From: Hwanghaeella sp965227365
Lineage (GTDB): Bacteria; Pseudomonadota; Alphaproteobacteria; UBA8366; Aestuariispiraceae
NCBI RefSeq assembly: GCF_965227365.1
Contig: NZ_OZ245754.1
Coordinates: 4,464,001 to 4,528,000 of the forward strand
DNA: 64,000 nucleotides
Direction of reading: 5' to 3'
Both the position numbers and the translations under genes were made by a program. Below are positions 43,150 to 51,783 of this stretch, piece by piece. Position 1 is the stretch's first letter, and each line of letters opens with the position of its first letter. Under the pieces are notes generated by a model, which saw only the letters and a program-made list of their open reading frames with translations, was not told the origin of the DNA and did no database searches.

Positions 43150-46100
43150 TCAGGCGGAAAGACGTTGCAGCGCGTCCCGCGTGCTGTTGCGGCGGGGTTT
43201 CCACAATCCGCGATCCTGCGCTTCCAGCAGACGTTCGGCCATTTCCTTCAGGGCGGCCGGATTGTGGTCCGCCAGGAAATTCCTGACCTCCGCATCATCC
43301 AGATAGGCATCGAAGACCAGATCGAAATGATGGTCCTCCACGGCGCGCGCGGTCGCGGAAAAGGCGAAGAGGTAGTCGACCGTCGCCGCCATCTCGAAGG
43401 CGCCCTTGTAGCCGTGGCGCATGACACCGGCGATCCATTTCGGGTTCACCACCCGGGCGCGGACGACCCGGCCGATCTCTTCCTTGAGGGTCCGGATTCT
43501 TGGGCTTTCGGGGCGTGAATGGTCATTGTGATAGACCGCCGGCTGATCGCCGCTGAGGTGACGGACCGCGGCGGTCATGCCGCCCTCGAACTGATAATAG
43601 TCATCGGAATCGAGCAGATCGTGTTCCCGGTTATCCTGGTTCTGGACGACGGCCTGAACCTTGGTCAGCCGCTTGGAGAACCCCTCGCGGTCGGCCTCGC
43701 CCTCCTGTCCCGCGCCATAGGCGTAACCACCCCAGGTCAGATAGGCGTCGGCCAGATCGCCTTCGTCCTTCCAGATCTTCTCGTCGATCAAGGCCTGCAG
43801 CCCCGCGCCATAAGCACCGGGCCTGGACCCGAAGACACGGGCGCCGGAACGGCGCACGGCATCCTCGACCGTCATCCCCTGCTCTTCGATCAGCGCCGCC
43901 GTCTCCTGCCGGACATGCGCGGCCAGGGGGTTCACCGCCTCCGCCTCGTCCAGCGCGGCGACGGCACGGGCGGCGGAGTCAATCAGGTCGATCAGGCCGG
44001 GGAAGGCATCGCGGAAGAAACCGGAAATGCGGAAAGTGACATCGACGCGCGGCCGGTCGAGCAGGTCGGCGGGCAGGATCTCGAACCCGGTGACACGGCG
44101 GGAACTATCGTCCCAGGTCGGCCGCACACCCATCAGGGCAAGCGCCTGGGCAACGTCGTCGCCGCCGGTCCGCATATTGGCCGTGCCCCAGGCGCTGATC
44201 GCCATCTGCCGCGGATAGTCGCCGTGGTCCTGGGCATAGCGTTCGACCAGCATCTGGGCCGATTTCCACCCCAGCGACCACGCCGCCGGCGTCGGCACCA
44301 TGCGCGTGTCGACGGAATAGAAGTTGCGGCCCGTGGGCAGGACTTCCGGTCGCCCGCGCGACGGCGCGCCGGACGGGCCGGGCGGCACGAAACGCCCGTC
44401 CAGCCCGGCAATAACCCCCGCGATTTCCGCCGGACCGCAGGCCTCCACCGCCGGCTTCAACCATGCGGTCAGGGTTTCCAACACAATCTGCGAGGCGGGG
44501 CCGGGGGCGGACGCCCTTCCGGCGATCAGATCCAGTCCCAGCAGTTCCAGCCGTTCCACCGTGTCGCCCTTGGTTCGCCAGACGGCATCGTCGACATCCG
44601 CGAGCAGGTCGGGCCGGTCGCCCGACCAGGCTTCCCCCATTACACAGTCGAGGGGATCGAATTCGGGGTCGAGGGAAAGATCCTGCGCCATGGCGCGCAA
44701 CAGGGATCGGTCCCCCTCCCCGGTGCCGCGCGGCGCACGGACCAGCGCCATCAACAACCCGTCGCGCAACGCGCCTTCCGGGCTGCGCCCGAAAATGTGC
44801 AGACCGTCGCGGATCTGCATCTCCTTCAATTCGCACAGATGATTGTCGAGCGCGGCCAGCGCATCGTCCGGCGCGGCATCGGGCGCGATGCCGATATCCT
44901 TGTCGAGACCCGCGGACCGGGTCAGGTCCAGGATCTCCTGACGCAGGACCTTCACCCGGCGGGGATCGCCCTGGGCGGCGTCGTAATATTCGTCGACCAG
45001 CAGTTCCAGGTCGCGCAGGGGGCCATAGCTTTCCGCCCGTGTCAGCGGCGGGGTCAGGTGATCGACGATCACCGCTTGGGCCCGGCGCTTGGCTTGTGTG
45101 CCCTCGCCCGGATCATTCACGATGAAGGGATAGAGATGCGGCATCGGACCGAAGACCGCTTCCGGCAGGCAGGATTGCGACAGCGCAATCGATTTTCCCG
45201 GCAGCCATTCCATCGTGCCGTGCTTGCCCATATGCAGGATCGCCTGCGCCCCGAAGGATCGGCGCATCCAGGCATAGAAGGCGAGGTAGCCGTGCGGCGG
45301 CAGCAGGGCCGGATCGTGATAACTCTGCACCGGATCGATGTTGTAACCGCGGGCCGGCTGAAGGCCGACCGCTACATTCCCCAGTGTGAATATTGGAAGG
45401 GCGAAATCATCCTCGGCGCGCCGGAAAAACGGATCACCGTCGGGCTTCCCCCAGCGTTCGACAATCCCTTCCTGCAGGTCCGTCGGCAGCGTCGCGAAAA
45501 AGGCATCGTAGTCGGCGCGCGAAATAGTTTCGCGGACCACCCGGCCCTCCACCGCCGCATTGGTCGGACCGGCGGCGAGGTGATCGATCAGGTGGTCGCC
45601 GGTCTCGAAGTGATGCGAGACCGTGTATCCCGCCTCCGCCAAGGCGTTCAGGATGGTCAACGTTCCCGCCGGCGTATCGAGGCCGACACCGTTGCCCAGC
45701 CTGCCGTCGCGGTTCGGATAGTTTGCCAGCACGATACCGACCCGTCTGTCCTTGGCCGCGCTGCGGCGGAGCCTAGCCCAGTTTGCCGCCAGTTCGGCAA
45801 CGAAACCGCAACGGTCCGCCACCGGTTCGTAGCCGACGATATCAGCTTCCACATTCGGATCGCGACGGCTGGATCCCTTGAAGGAAACGGCGCGGGTTAG
45901 GACTCGTCCGTCCACTTCCGGCAGGGCGACATTCATGGCGATGTCGCGCGGCGAAAGGCCCTTGGTTCCGTCCTGCCAGGACGCCAGATTGCTGCCGGAG
46001 AAAACCACCTGCAAGACCGGGCAGTCGGCGGCGTCGAGGACAGTTCCCTCGTTCAGCGCACCGGGTTTGCCGACGGCGAATCCCATACCGTTCAGGATCA

Positions 46101-46887
46101 CATCCGGTTTCGCCGCGCCGAACAGCTCCTCCAGCGTGGCAACGGAAACCGGATCCTTCAGGCTGGTGGCAAAGACCGGTAGCGGCACGATGCCCTGTGC
46201 CTGCAACGCCGCGATCAGGGTATCGATGGCGCCGAGGTTTCCGGCCTGAAACAAGGCCCGATAAAAGGTGATGGCCACGACCGGGCGGGTGCCGATATCG
46301 GCCCAGGGCGAATCCGTCAAGGAGGGGGTCGAGGCGCCCGGCCAATAGAGCCCCGCCTTCAGCAACGGGGCCGGGTCGGGCGGCGCCACGTCATGGCCGA
46401 GTTCCGCCGCAATGGCGATCAACGCGCCTTCCGCATTATCGATTCCGCCCTGGACGAAATATTCCCATAAGTTGGTATATAATTCGTCAGAAATTGGGGA
46501 AAGGTCGCGCAATTCCGGGTCCGGCTTGTCGTCCCCCGGCAGGAAGACAACCGGAATGCCTGCGGCCCGGCAGGTGGCGGCGACCTCGTCCACGCCATAG
46601 GGCCAATAGGATCGTCCACCCAGCAACCGGCACAGGACGAAACGGGCCTTGGCGACGATCTCCTCGACATAGAGATCGACCGAATAGTTATGGCCGAGAT
46701 GCATGAGGTTGGCGCAGCGCAGGCTGGGGGCGTCGCCATCCGCCAGACGGCGCGCCTGGGCCGTCGCAAGACAGGCGATTTCCGTGTCGGCCGCGGTGAT
46801 GACGACGATATCACCGGGCGTCTGGCCGAGGTCGATCGCCTCGGACCCGTCGTCAATACCGCCCGGTTGCGCTGCCAGGAGGTGCAT
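43150..46887 (-). CDS. cobN: Cobaltochelatase subunit CobN
   Basis: Large subunit of the aerobic cobaltochelatase that inserts cobalt into hydrogenobyrinic diamide; it works with CobS and CobT, which are not in this window. The 1245-residue protein matches CobN length and has motifs such as GTMEWLPGKS with a preceding ILHMGKHG and a C-terminal FEMAATVDYLFAFSATARAVEDHHFD region. It starts 31 bases after fabI in the same direction with no promoter-sized gap, so read-through from the fab genes is likely. Confidence 0.97.
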   Translation of the reverse strand: MHLLAAQPGGIDDGSEAIDLGQTPGDIVVITAADTEIACLATAQARRLADGDAPSLRCANLMHLGHNYSVDLYVEEIVAKARFVLCRLLGGRSYWPYGVDEVAATCRAAGIPVVFLPGDDKPDPELRDLSPISDELYTNLWEYFVQGGIDNAEGALIAIAAELGHDVAPPDPAPLLKAGLYWPGASTPSLTDSPWADIGTRPVVAITFYRALFQAGNLGAIDTLIAALQAQGIVPLPVFATSLKDPVSVATLEELFGAAKPDVILNGMGFAVGKPGALNEGTVLDAADCPVLQVVFSGSNLASWQDGTKGLSPRDIAMNVALPEVDGRVLTRAVSFKGSSRRDPNVEADIVGYEPVADRCGFVAELAANWARLRRSAAKDRRVGIVLANYPNRDGRLGNGVGLDTPAGTLTILNALAEAGYTVSHHFETGDHLIDHLAAGPTNAAVEGRVVRETISRADYDAFFATLPTDLQEGIVERWGKPDGDPFFRRAEDDFALPIFTLGNVAVGLQPARGYNIDPVQSYHDPALLPPHGYLAFYAWMRRSFGAQAILHMGKHGTMEWLPGKSIALSQSCLPEAVFGPMPHLYPFIVNDPGEGTQAKRRAQAVIVDHLTPPLTRAESYGPLRDLELLVDEYYDAAQGDPRRVKVLRQEILDLTRSAGLDKDIGIAPDAAPDDALAALDNHLCELKEMQIRDGLHIFGRSPEGALRDGLLMALVRAPRGTGEGDRSLLRAMAQDLSLDPEFDPLDCVMGEAWSGDRPDLLADVDDAVWRTKGDTVERLELLGLDLIAGRASAPGPASQIVLETLTAWLKPAVEACGPAEIAGVIAGLDGRFVPPGPSGAPSRGRPEVLPTGRNFYSVDTRMVPTPAAWSLGWKSAQMLVERYAQDHGDYPRQMAISAWGTANMRTGGDDVAQALALMGVRPTWDDSSRRVTGFEILPADLLDRPRVDVTFRISGFFRDAFPGLIDLIDSAARAVAALDEAEAVNPLAAHVRQETAALIEEQGMTVEDAVRRSGARVFGSRPGAYGAGLQALIDEKIWKDEGDLADAYLTWGGYAYGAGQEGEADREGFSKRLTKVQAVVQNQDNREHDLLDSDDYYQFEGGMTAAVRHLSGDQPAVYHNDHSRPESPRIRTLKEEIGRVVRARVVNPKWIAGVMRHGYKGAFEMAATVDYLFAFSATARAVEDHHFDLVFDAYLDDAEVRNFLADHNPAALKEMAERLLEAQDRGLWKPRRNSTRDALQRLSA

Positions 46888-46918
46888 GACGAACCGCTTC
46901 CAGGGTTATCGGAAAGTT

Positions 46919-47716
46919 TTAGCGGGGCGGGGCGGCCATGCCGATGACGTGATAGCCGCTATCGACATGATGGACCACGCCGGTGACGCCGGCGGACAGA
47001 TCCGACAGCAGGTAGAGCGCCGATCCGCCGACATCGTCCAACGTGATGTTCCGGCGCAGCGGCGAATTCTCGCCCTGCCAATTGTAGACGAAGCGCGCCC
47101 CGGCGATGGCGGAGCCCGCCAGCGTCCGCATCGGACCGGCGGAAATCGCGTTCACCCGGATGCCGGCCTTGCCCAGATCGTTCGAAAGATACCGGACGCT
47201 TGCCTCGAGCGCCGCCTTGGCAACCCCCATGACATTGTAGGAAGGCATCACCCGTTCCGCGCCGGAATAGCTGAGCGTCAGCAGACTGCCGCCGTTCTTC
47301 ATCAAGGGTTCGGCGCAGCGCGCGACCTCGGTGAAGGAATAGCAGGAGATTTCCATGGTGCGGCCGAAATTGGCCCGGCTGGTATCGACATAACGGCCCT
47401 TCAGCTCGTTCTTGTCGGAATAGGCGATCGCATGGACGACGAAATCCAGCGAATCCCATTCGTTGCCGAGTTTATCGAACGCGGCGGCGACGGAACCTTC
47501 CTCGCTGACATCGCAGGAGACGCAGAGCTTTGAACCCAGCTGGGCGGCAAGCGGCGCAACCCGTTTCCCGAAGGCCTCGCCCTGATAGGTAAAGGCGAGT
47601 TCGGCGCCGTGCTTGGCCAGCGCCGACGCGATTCCCCAGGCAATCGAGTGATCGTTGGCGACGCCCATGACTAGGCCCCGCTTACCTTTCATCAGTTGAG
47701 TCGTACTGGACCCCAT
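46919..47716 (-). CDS. fabI: Enoyl-[acyl-carrier-protein] reductase (NADH)
   Basis: Reduces enoyl-ACP in fatty-acid elongation. The 265-residue short-chain dehydrogenase-type protein has the FabI signature GVANDHSIAWGIA near the N-terminus and the catalytic Tyr/Lys in PSYNVMGVAKAALE, with NAISAGPMRTLAGSAI further on. It follows fabB by 45 bases. Adjacent fabA and fabB indicate the FabA/FabB route to unsaturated fatty acids. Confidence 0.97.
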   Translation of the reverse strand: MGSSTTQLMKGKRGLVMGVANDHSIAWGIASALAKHGAELAFTYQGEAFGKRVAPLAAQLGSKLCVSCDVSEEGSVAAAFDKLGNEWDSLDFVVHAIAYSDKNELKGRYVDTSRANFGRTMEISCYSFTEVARCAEPLMKNGGSLLTLSYSGAERVMPSYNVMGVAKAALEASVRYLSNDLGKAGIRVNAISAGPMRTLAGSAIAGARFVYNWQGENSPLRRNITLDDVGGSALYLLSDLSAGVTGVVHHVDSGYHVIGMAAPPR

Positions 47717-47761
47717 TTTTCGGTTACCTCGGAAAGTCGCGAAAGGAAGGACGGGCGTAGA

Positions 47762-49003
47762 TCAGGAATCATACCGCCGGAATACAAGGCAGGCATTGGT
47801 GCCGCCAAACCCGAAACTGTTGGACAGCACGCAATCCAGCCCCGCATTGTCGATCCGTTCCGTGACGACCGGGACACCGGCAGCCTCTTCGTCCAGGTTT
47901 TCGACATTCGCGGAGGCCGCAATGAAATCGTGGTTGAGCATGATCAGGGAATAAATCACCTCATGCACGCCGGTCGCGCCCTGGGAGTGGCCGGCCAGCG
48001 ATTTGGTGGACGAAATGCGCGGCATGTTATCCCCGAAGACTTCGCGGATGCCGTTCAACTCGGCCATGTCGCCGACGGGCGTCGAGGTGCCATGGGCATT
48101 GATGTAACTGATCGGGTCGTTCAGGCCGTCCAGCGCCATTTTCATGCAGCGCACGCCGCCTTCGCCGGACGGGGCGACCATGTCGAACCCGTCGGAGGTC
48201 GCGCCATAGCCGACCAGTTCGCCGTAGATCTTCGCGCCGCGGGCCTTGGCGTGTTCCAACTCCTCCAGCACGACGACACCGCCGCCGCCGGAGATCACGA
48301 AACCGTCACGGTCCTGGTCGAACGGACGGCTCGCGCGGCCCGGATCGTCATTGTATTTCGAGGACAGCGCGCCCATCGCGTCGAACAGGACGGTCAGGGT
48401 CCAGTTCAACTCCTCACCGCCGCCGGCGAAGACGATATCCTGCTTGCCCCATTGGATCAGTTCGCTGGCATTGCCGATGCAATGCGCGCTGGTCGAACAG
48501 GCGGAACTGATCGAATAGTTCACACCCTTGATGTGATAGGGCGTCGCCAGGGTGGCGGAGTTGGTGCTGGACATGGAACGCGGCACCCGATACGGGCCGA
48601 TGCGCTTCACGCCCTTTTCCCGCGCGATATCGGCCGATTCGACCAGATCGCGTGTCGACGGACCGCCCGAGCCCATGATCAGGCCGGTGCGCTCGTTGCT
48701 GATTTCCTTCTCCGTCAGGCCCGAATCTTCGATCGCCTGCTGCATGGCCACATAGTTGTAGGCCGCACCGTCGCCCATGAAGCGCCGGACCTTGCGGTCG
48801 ATATGCGCGTCCAGGTCGATATCGATATCGCCATGGATGTGGCTGCGGAAACCGCGTTCCTTGTATTCTTCGACGAACTTGATGCCCGACCGCCCTTCCT
48901 TGAGCGAGTCCAGGACTTCGGCTTGGTTATTCCCAAGCGACGAGACGATTCCCATCCCGGTAACAACGACGCGCCGGCGTCCGTTCATGCTGGGTCCGTT
49001 CAT
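47762..49003 (-). CDS. fabB: 3-oxoacyl-[acyl-carrier-protein] synthase I
   Basis: Condensing enzyme that elongates, among others, the unsaturated intermediates made by FabA. The 413-residue protein has the thiolase-fold active-site Cys in SISSACSTSAHC, the His residues in NAHGTSTPVGD and AGHSQGATGVHE, and NSFGFGGTNACLVF at the C-terminus. The start at ATG 49003 is supported by GGGAG five bases upstream; ATG 48988 is an alternative. It is between fabA and fabI. Confidence 0.97.
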   Translation of the reverse strand: MNGPSMNGRRRVVVTGMGIVSSLGNNQAEVLDSLKEGRSGIKFVEEYKERGFRSHIHGDIDIDLDAHIDRKVRRFMGDGAAYNYVAMQQAIEDSGLTEKEISNERTGLIMGSGGPSTRDLVESADIAREKGVKRIGPYRVPRSMSSTNSATLATPYHIKGVNYSISSACSTSAHCIGNASELIQWGKQDIVFAGGGEELNWTLTVLFDAMGALSSKYNDDPGRASRPFDQDRDGFVISGGGGVVVLEELEHAKARGAKIYGELVGYGATSDGFDMVAPSGEGGVRCMKMALDGLNDPISYINAHGTSTPVGDMAELNGIREVFGDNMPRISSTKSLAGHSQGATGVHEVIYSLIMLNHDFIAASANVENLDEEAAGVPVVTERIDNAGLDCVLSNSFGFGGTNACLVFRRYDS

Positions 49004-49253
49004 GTCTACTCCCAACCGGCCTATCGAGACGGCCTTTCGGCGACGGCCTCCCGGATTATGATTTCCGCACCCGTTTCCGTCCAAAGGTCAGGGCCGGAAG
49101 CGACGCAAGATGCGGGGCGTCGCCGGCCCCGCCGTAACCATACGTGCTAGTTGGTGTTTTGAACGCCTGTTTCCAACCCGTCAAGCGCAGGCATCCCTCC
49201 GCCGGTCCGCATTCACGGAAATGCCGGGCCGCTTCGGTATAAGGGTCGAGGAA

Positions 49254-49823
49254 TCAGGCCTGCGCGGCTTCGGTCGGCTGGAAAAGCCCGACTTTCATGT
49301 CGCGGACTTCCGTCGCGATCTTGCCGTCCACCTTCATCACGCCATCGGCGATACCCATGATCAGCCGGCGGGCGATCACACGCTTCAACGTAATGTGATA
49401 GGTGACCTTCTTCGCGCTCGGCAGGACCTGATCGAAAAGCTTCACCTCACCGACGCCCAAGGCACGGCCCTTGCCCGGCTGGCCCAACCAGCCCAGGAAA
49501 AAGCCGACCAACTGCCACATCGCGTCCAAACCGAGGCAGCCCGGCATCACCGGATCGCCCTCGAAATGGCATTTGAAGAACCAGAGGTCCGGCTTGATGT
49601 CGAATTCAGCGATGATTTCGCCCTTGCCGTGTTCGCCGCCATCCTCGGTGATGGAGGTGATGCGGTCGAGCATCAGCATGTTCGGCAACGGCAATTGCGC
49701 GTTGCCGGGGCCGAAGAGCTTACCCTTCGCGCATTCGATCAATTCGTCATAGGAAAAGCTGTGCCGGTCCGTCAGACCTTGAACCGAACCTTCCGCAGCC
49801 TTGGCCGAGTCTTGTGCGCTCAT
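49254..49823 (-). CDS. fabA: 3-hydroxydecanoyl-ACP dehydratase/isomerase
   Basis: Bifunctional hot-dog enzyme that dehydrates 3-hydroxydecanoyl-ACP and isomerises the product, starting unsaturated fatty acid synthesis. The 189-residue protein has catalytic His in FKCHFEGDPVMPGCLGLDAMWQL (with the conserved Asp) and starts SAQDSAKAA. It is first in a fabA-fabB-fabI string that continues into cobN. A 250-base gap to fabB might hold another promoter. Confidence 0.97.
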   Translation of the reverse strand: MSAQDSAKAAEGSVQGLTDRHSFSYDELIECAKGKLFGPGNAQLPLPNMLMLDRITSITEDGGEHGKGEIIAEFDIKPDLWFFKCHFEGDPVMPGCLGLDAMWQLVGFFLGWLGQPGKGRALGVGEVKLFDQVLPSAKKVTYHITLKRVIARRLIMGIADGVMKVDGKIATEVRDMKVGLFQPTEAAQA

Positions 49824-49930
49824 CTACCGCGCGTCCCCTCGTTTGAATTTACATTCTGTTTCCGCGTCGGACCCTATACTACGCCTAGATTCATAACAAG
49901 CGACCAACAAACACGAAAAAACACCCCGGC

Positions 49931-50668
49931 TCAGCCCAGTTCGATCGACAGGCCGATCCGCGCCGCCGTCGCCGTTACCAGATCTGCAAGGACGGGAATG
50001 CGGGAAGTAGGAAACCGTTGTTTCGGGCCGGTGACGCTGATTGCCCCGACAACCCTGCTGTGATGTCGGATCGCGGCGCCGACACAGCGGATCCCCATTT
50101 GCCGTTCCTCGTCATCGATGGCGTAACCCCGGGCCCGGGTTGCCGCCAGTTCGGCAAACAGGGCCTTCCGCGATGTGATCGTATTATGGGCAAAAGACTT
50201 CAGGTCCCGGGGTAGAAGCGCCGAGGCCGTCTCATCCGAAAGCGCCGCCAGAATGGCTTTACCGGTCCCGGTGCAATAGGGCGGTTCCCTTTCCAACCGG
50301 ACGATCTCGTTTCGGCTGTCGGCCATTTCATGGCGGTCGATCGACACGACGTTCAATCCGTCGAACACGCAGACATGAACCGATTCACCGGTCTGATGCA
50401 TCAACGCCGCCGCCGGCTCTCGCGCATGCGTGAGGACATCCAGATCGGACAGAATGACACCGCCGATCGACAGGAAACGGAGGCCCAGTCGATAGTCGTC
50501 GCGGTTACCGTCCTGCACCACCAAACCGATGTCCCGAAGACCGGAAAGGACCCGATGGACCGTGCCCTTTGCCATTCCCGTCTTCTGGGCGATGGCGTTC
50601 AATCCCAATCTCGGTTCATGGGCGGTGAAGCAGTCCAGGACCTGGGAAACTCGTTGCAGCGATTTCAT
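49931..50668 (-). CDS. IclR family transcriptional regulator
   Basis: DNA-binding regulator of 245 residues from ATG 50668 (a TTG at 50689 would add seven). The N-terminal winged helix-turn-helix (LGLNAIAQKTGMAKGTVHRVLSGL) is followed by the IclR ligand-binding domain (PPYCTGTGKAILAALSDE, ARGYAIDDEERQMGIRCVGAAI). It is divergent from a DapA-like gene, with a palindrome at 50682-50695 between them, so it probably regulates that gene and itself. The effector is unknown. Confidence 0.9.
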   Translation of the reverse strand: MKSLQRVSQVLDCFTAHEPRLGLNAIAQKTGMAKGTVHRVLSGLRDIGLVVQDGNRDDYRLGLRFLSIGGVILSDLDVLTHAREPAAALMHQTGESVHVCVFDGLNVVSIDRHEMADSRNEIVRLEREPPYCTGTGKAILAALSDETASALLPRDLKSFAHNTITSRKALFAELAATRARGYAIDDEERQMGIRCVGAAIRHHSRVVGAISVTGPKQRFPTSRIPVLADLVTATAARIGLSIELG

Positions 50669-50681
50669 GACCCATTTCTTG

Positions 50682-50695
50682 TTCCACAATGCGGA
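50682..50695. promoter_or_regulatory. Candidate IclR-type operator
   Basis: TTCC-acaatgc-GGAA inverted repeat (TTCC at 50682-50685 and GGAA at 50692-50695) in the divergent intergenic region. Symmetric TTCC/GGAA half-sites are common for IclR regulators. Assignment is inferred from position and symmetry. Confidence 0.45.
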
Positions 50696-50781
50696 ATAAG
50701 CGCAAGAACATTTTGGGAAAAGTGGGCCTTTCCTCCTAGCGTCCGGCTATCAGATCCATAATTCGGAACGGAGGAAACAAA

Positions 50782-51672
50782 ATGAGCGCGTTAGAAGGCG
50801 TTATTGCACCATTCACCACACCGTTCGATGCGGCGGGGACCGTCGATCTTTCCCTGGTTGCACCGCAAGTGGAATGGCTGCTGGCGAACGGGGTGCACGG
50901 CCTCGCGGCCGGCGGCAGCACCGGTGAAGGCCATGCGCTGAACCGGGATGAGTATAGAGCCCTCCTGGAAGAGACTGTGTGCGCCGTCAACGGCCGCGTG
51001 CCCGTCGTCGCCGGCATCATCGCGAATTCCACCGCCGAGGTGATCGCCCGGGGTAAAGCCGTTCTGGATTTGGGCGTCGCGGCGCTTCAGATCACGCCGC
51101 CGTCCTATCTCTTCAGGCCGGACGACGACGCCATGGTGGCCCATTTTCGGGACATTCACGCCGCCTGCGGTGTTCCGATCCTGATCTACAATGTCGTGCC
51201 CTGGTGCTATCTGTCGCCTGATCTGCTGCTGCGGATCATGGATGAGGTGCCGGGCGTTCTGGGCGTCAAGCAAAGCGCCGGGGACATGAAACTGTTCGCC
51301 GATCTGATGCGGCGCGCGAAACCCGAGAACCTGATCTTCAGCGCCGTCGACGCCTTGCTCTATCCGTCCTACCAACTGGGTGCGCGCGGTTCCATTGCTG
51401 CGATCCTGACCGCCGCGCCGGGCCCGTCGGTGAAATTGTGGGATGCGGTTCGTGCCCAGGATTGGGAAACCGCCCGTTCCCTGCACGAACGGTTGATGCC
51501 GGTTTGGGATGCCATCGGCGTGGATAACATGCCGTCGCTTTGCAAATACGCCCAAAGCCTTCAAGGGGTGGATGCCGGTTTCGCCCGGAAACCCACCTCT
51601 CCGGCGACCGAAGCCCAAAAGGAAAATGTGCGGGGCGCTTTGGCCGGCCTCGGCCTCATTCCGGCCACGTGA
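50782..51672 (+). CDS. Dihydrodipicolinate synthase/N-acetylneuraminate lyase family aldolase
   Basis: Class I aldolase of the DapA family, 296 residues. It has GGSTGEGHALNRDE (the substrate carboxylate-binding loop near 45), Tyr in IYNVVPW, and the Schiff-base Lys in GVLGVKQSAGD near residue 160. The divergent IclR regulator suggests catabolism of a sugar acid, proline derivative or related compound rather than lysine synthesis. The natural substrate cannot be fixed from sequence. A hairpin terminator follows. Confidence 0.88.
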   Translation: MSALEGVIAPFTTPFDAAGTVDLSLVAPQVEWLLANGVHGLAAGGSTGEGHALNRDEYRALLEETVCAVNGRVPVVAGIIANSTAEVIARGKAVLDLGVAALQITPPSYLFRPDDDAMVAHFRDIHAACGVPILIYNVVPWCYLSPDLLLRIMDEVPGVLGVKQSAGDMKLFADLMRRAKPENLIFSAVDALLYPSYQLGARGSIAAILTAAPGPSVKLWDAVRAQDWETARSLHERLMPVWDAIGVDNMPSLCKYAQSLQGVDAGFARKPTSPATEAQKENVRGALAGLGLIPAT

Positions 51673-51695
51673 GGTGCGGTCGTGCGCCCGAATGC

Positions 51696-51722
51696 GAACA
51701 CCCGGCCGATGGCCGGGTGTTC
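51696..51722. terminator. Strong hairpin between aldolase and gyrB genes
   Basis: GAACACCCGGCC-gat-GGCCGGGTGTTC, a perfect 12-base-pair stem between two converging genes. It lacks a clear T-run (TCGTCTGA follows), so termination may be partial or Rho-assisted. Confidence 0.7.
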
Positions 51723-51783
51723 GTCTGATATCAGTTAGCTCTCTTCGTCTTACGGCAGAAGGCTATGGCCCCGCCCCTGGCCG

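Noticed and set aside
43519..45900. A plus-strand open frame of about 793 codons opposite cobN
   Set aside because: Shadow of cobN with low-complexity Arg/Gln/Gly composition and no recognised domain.
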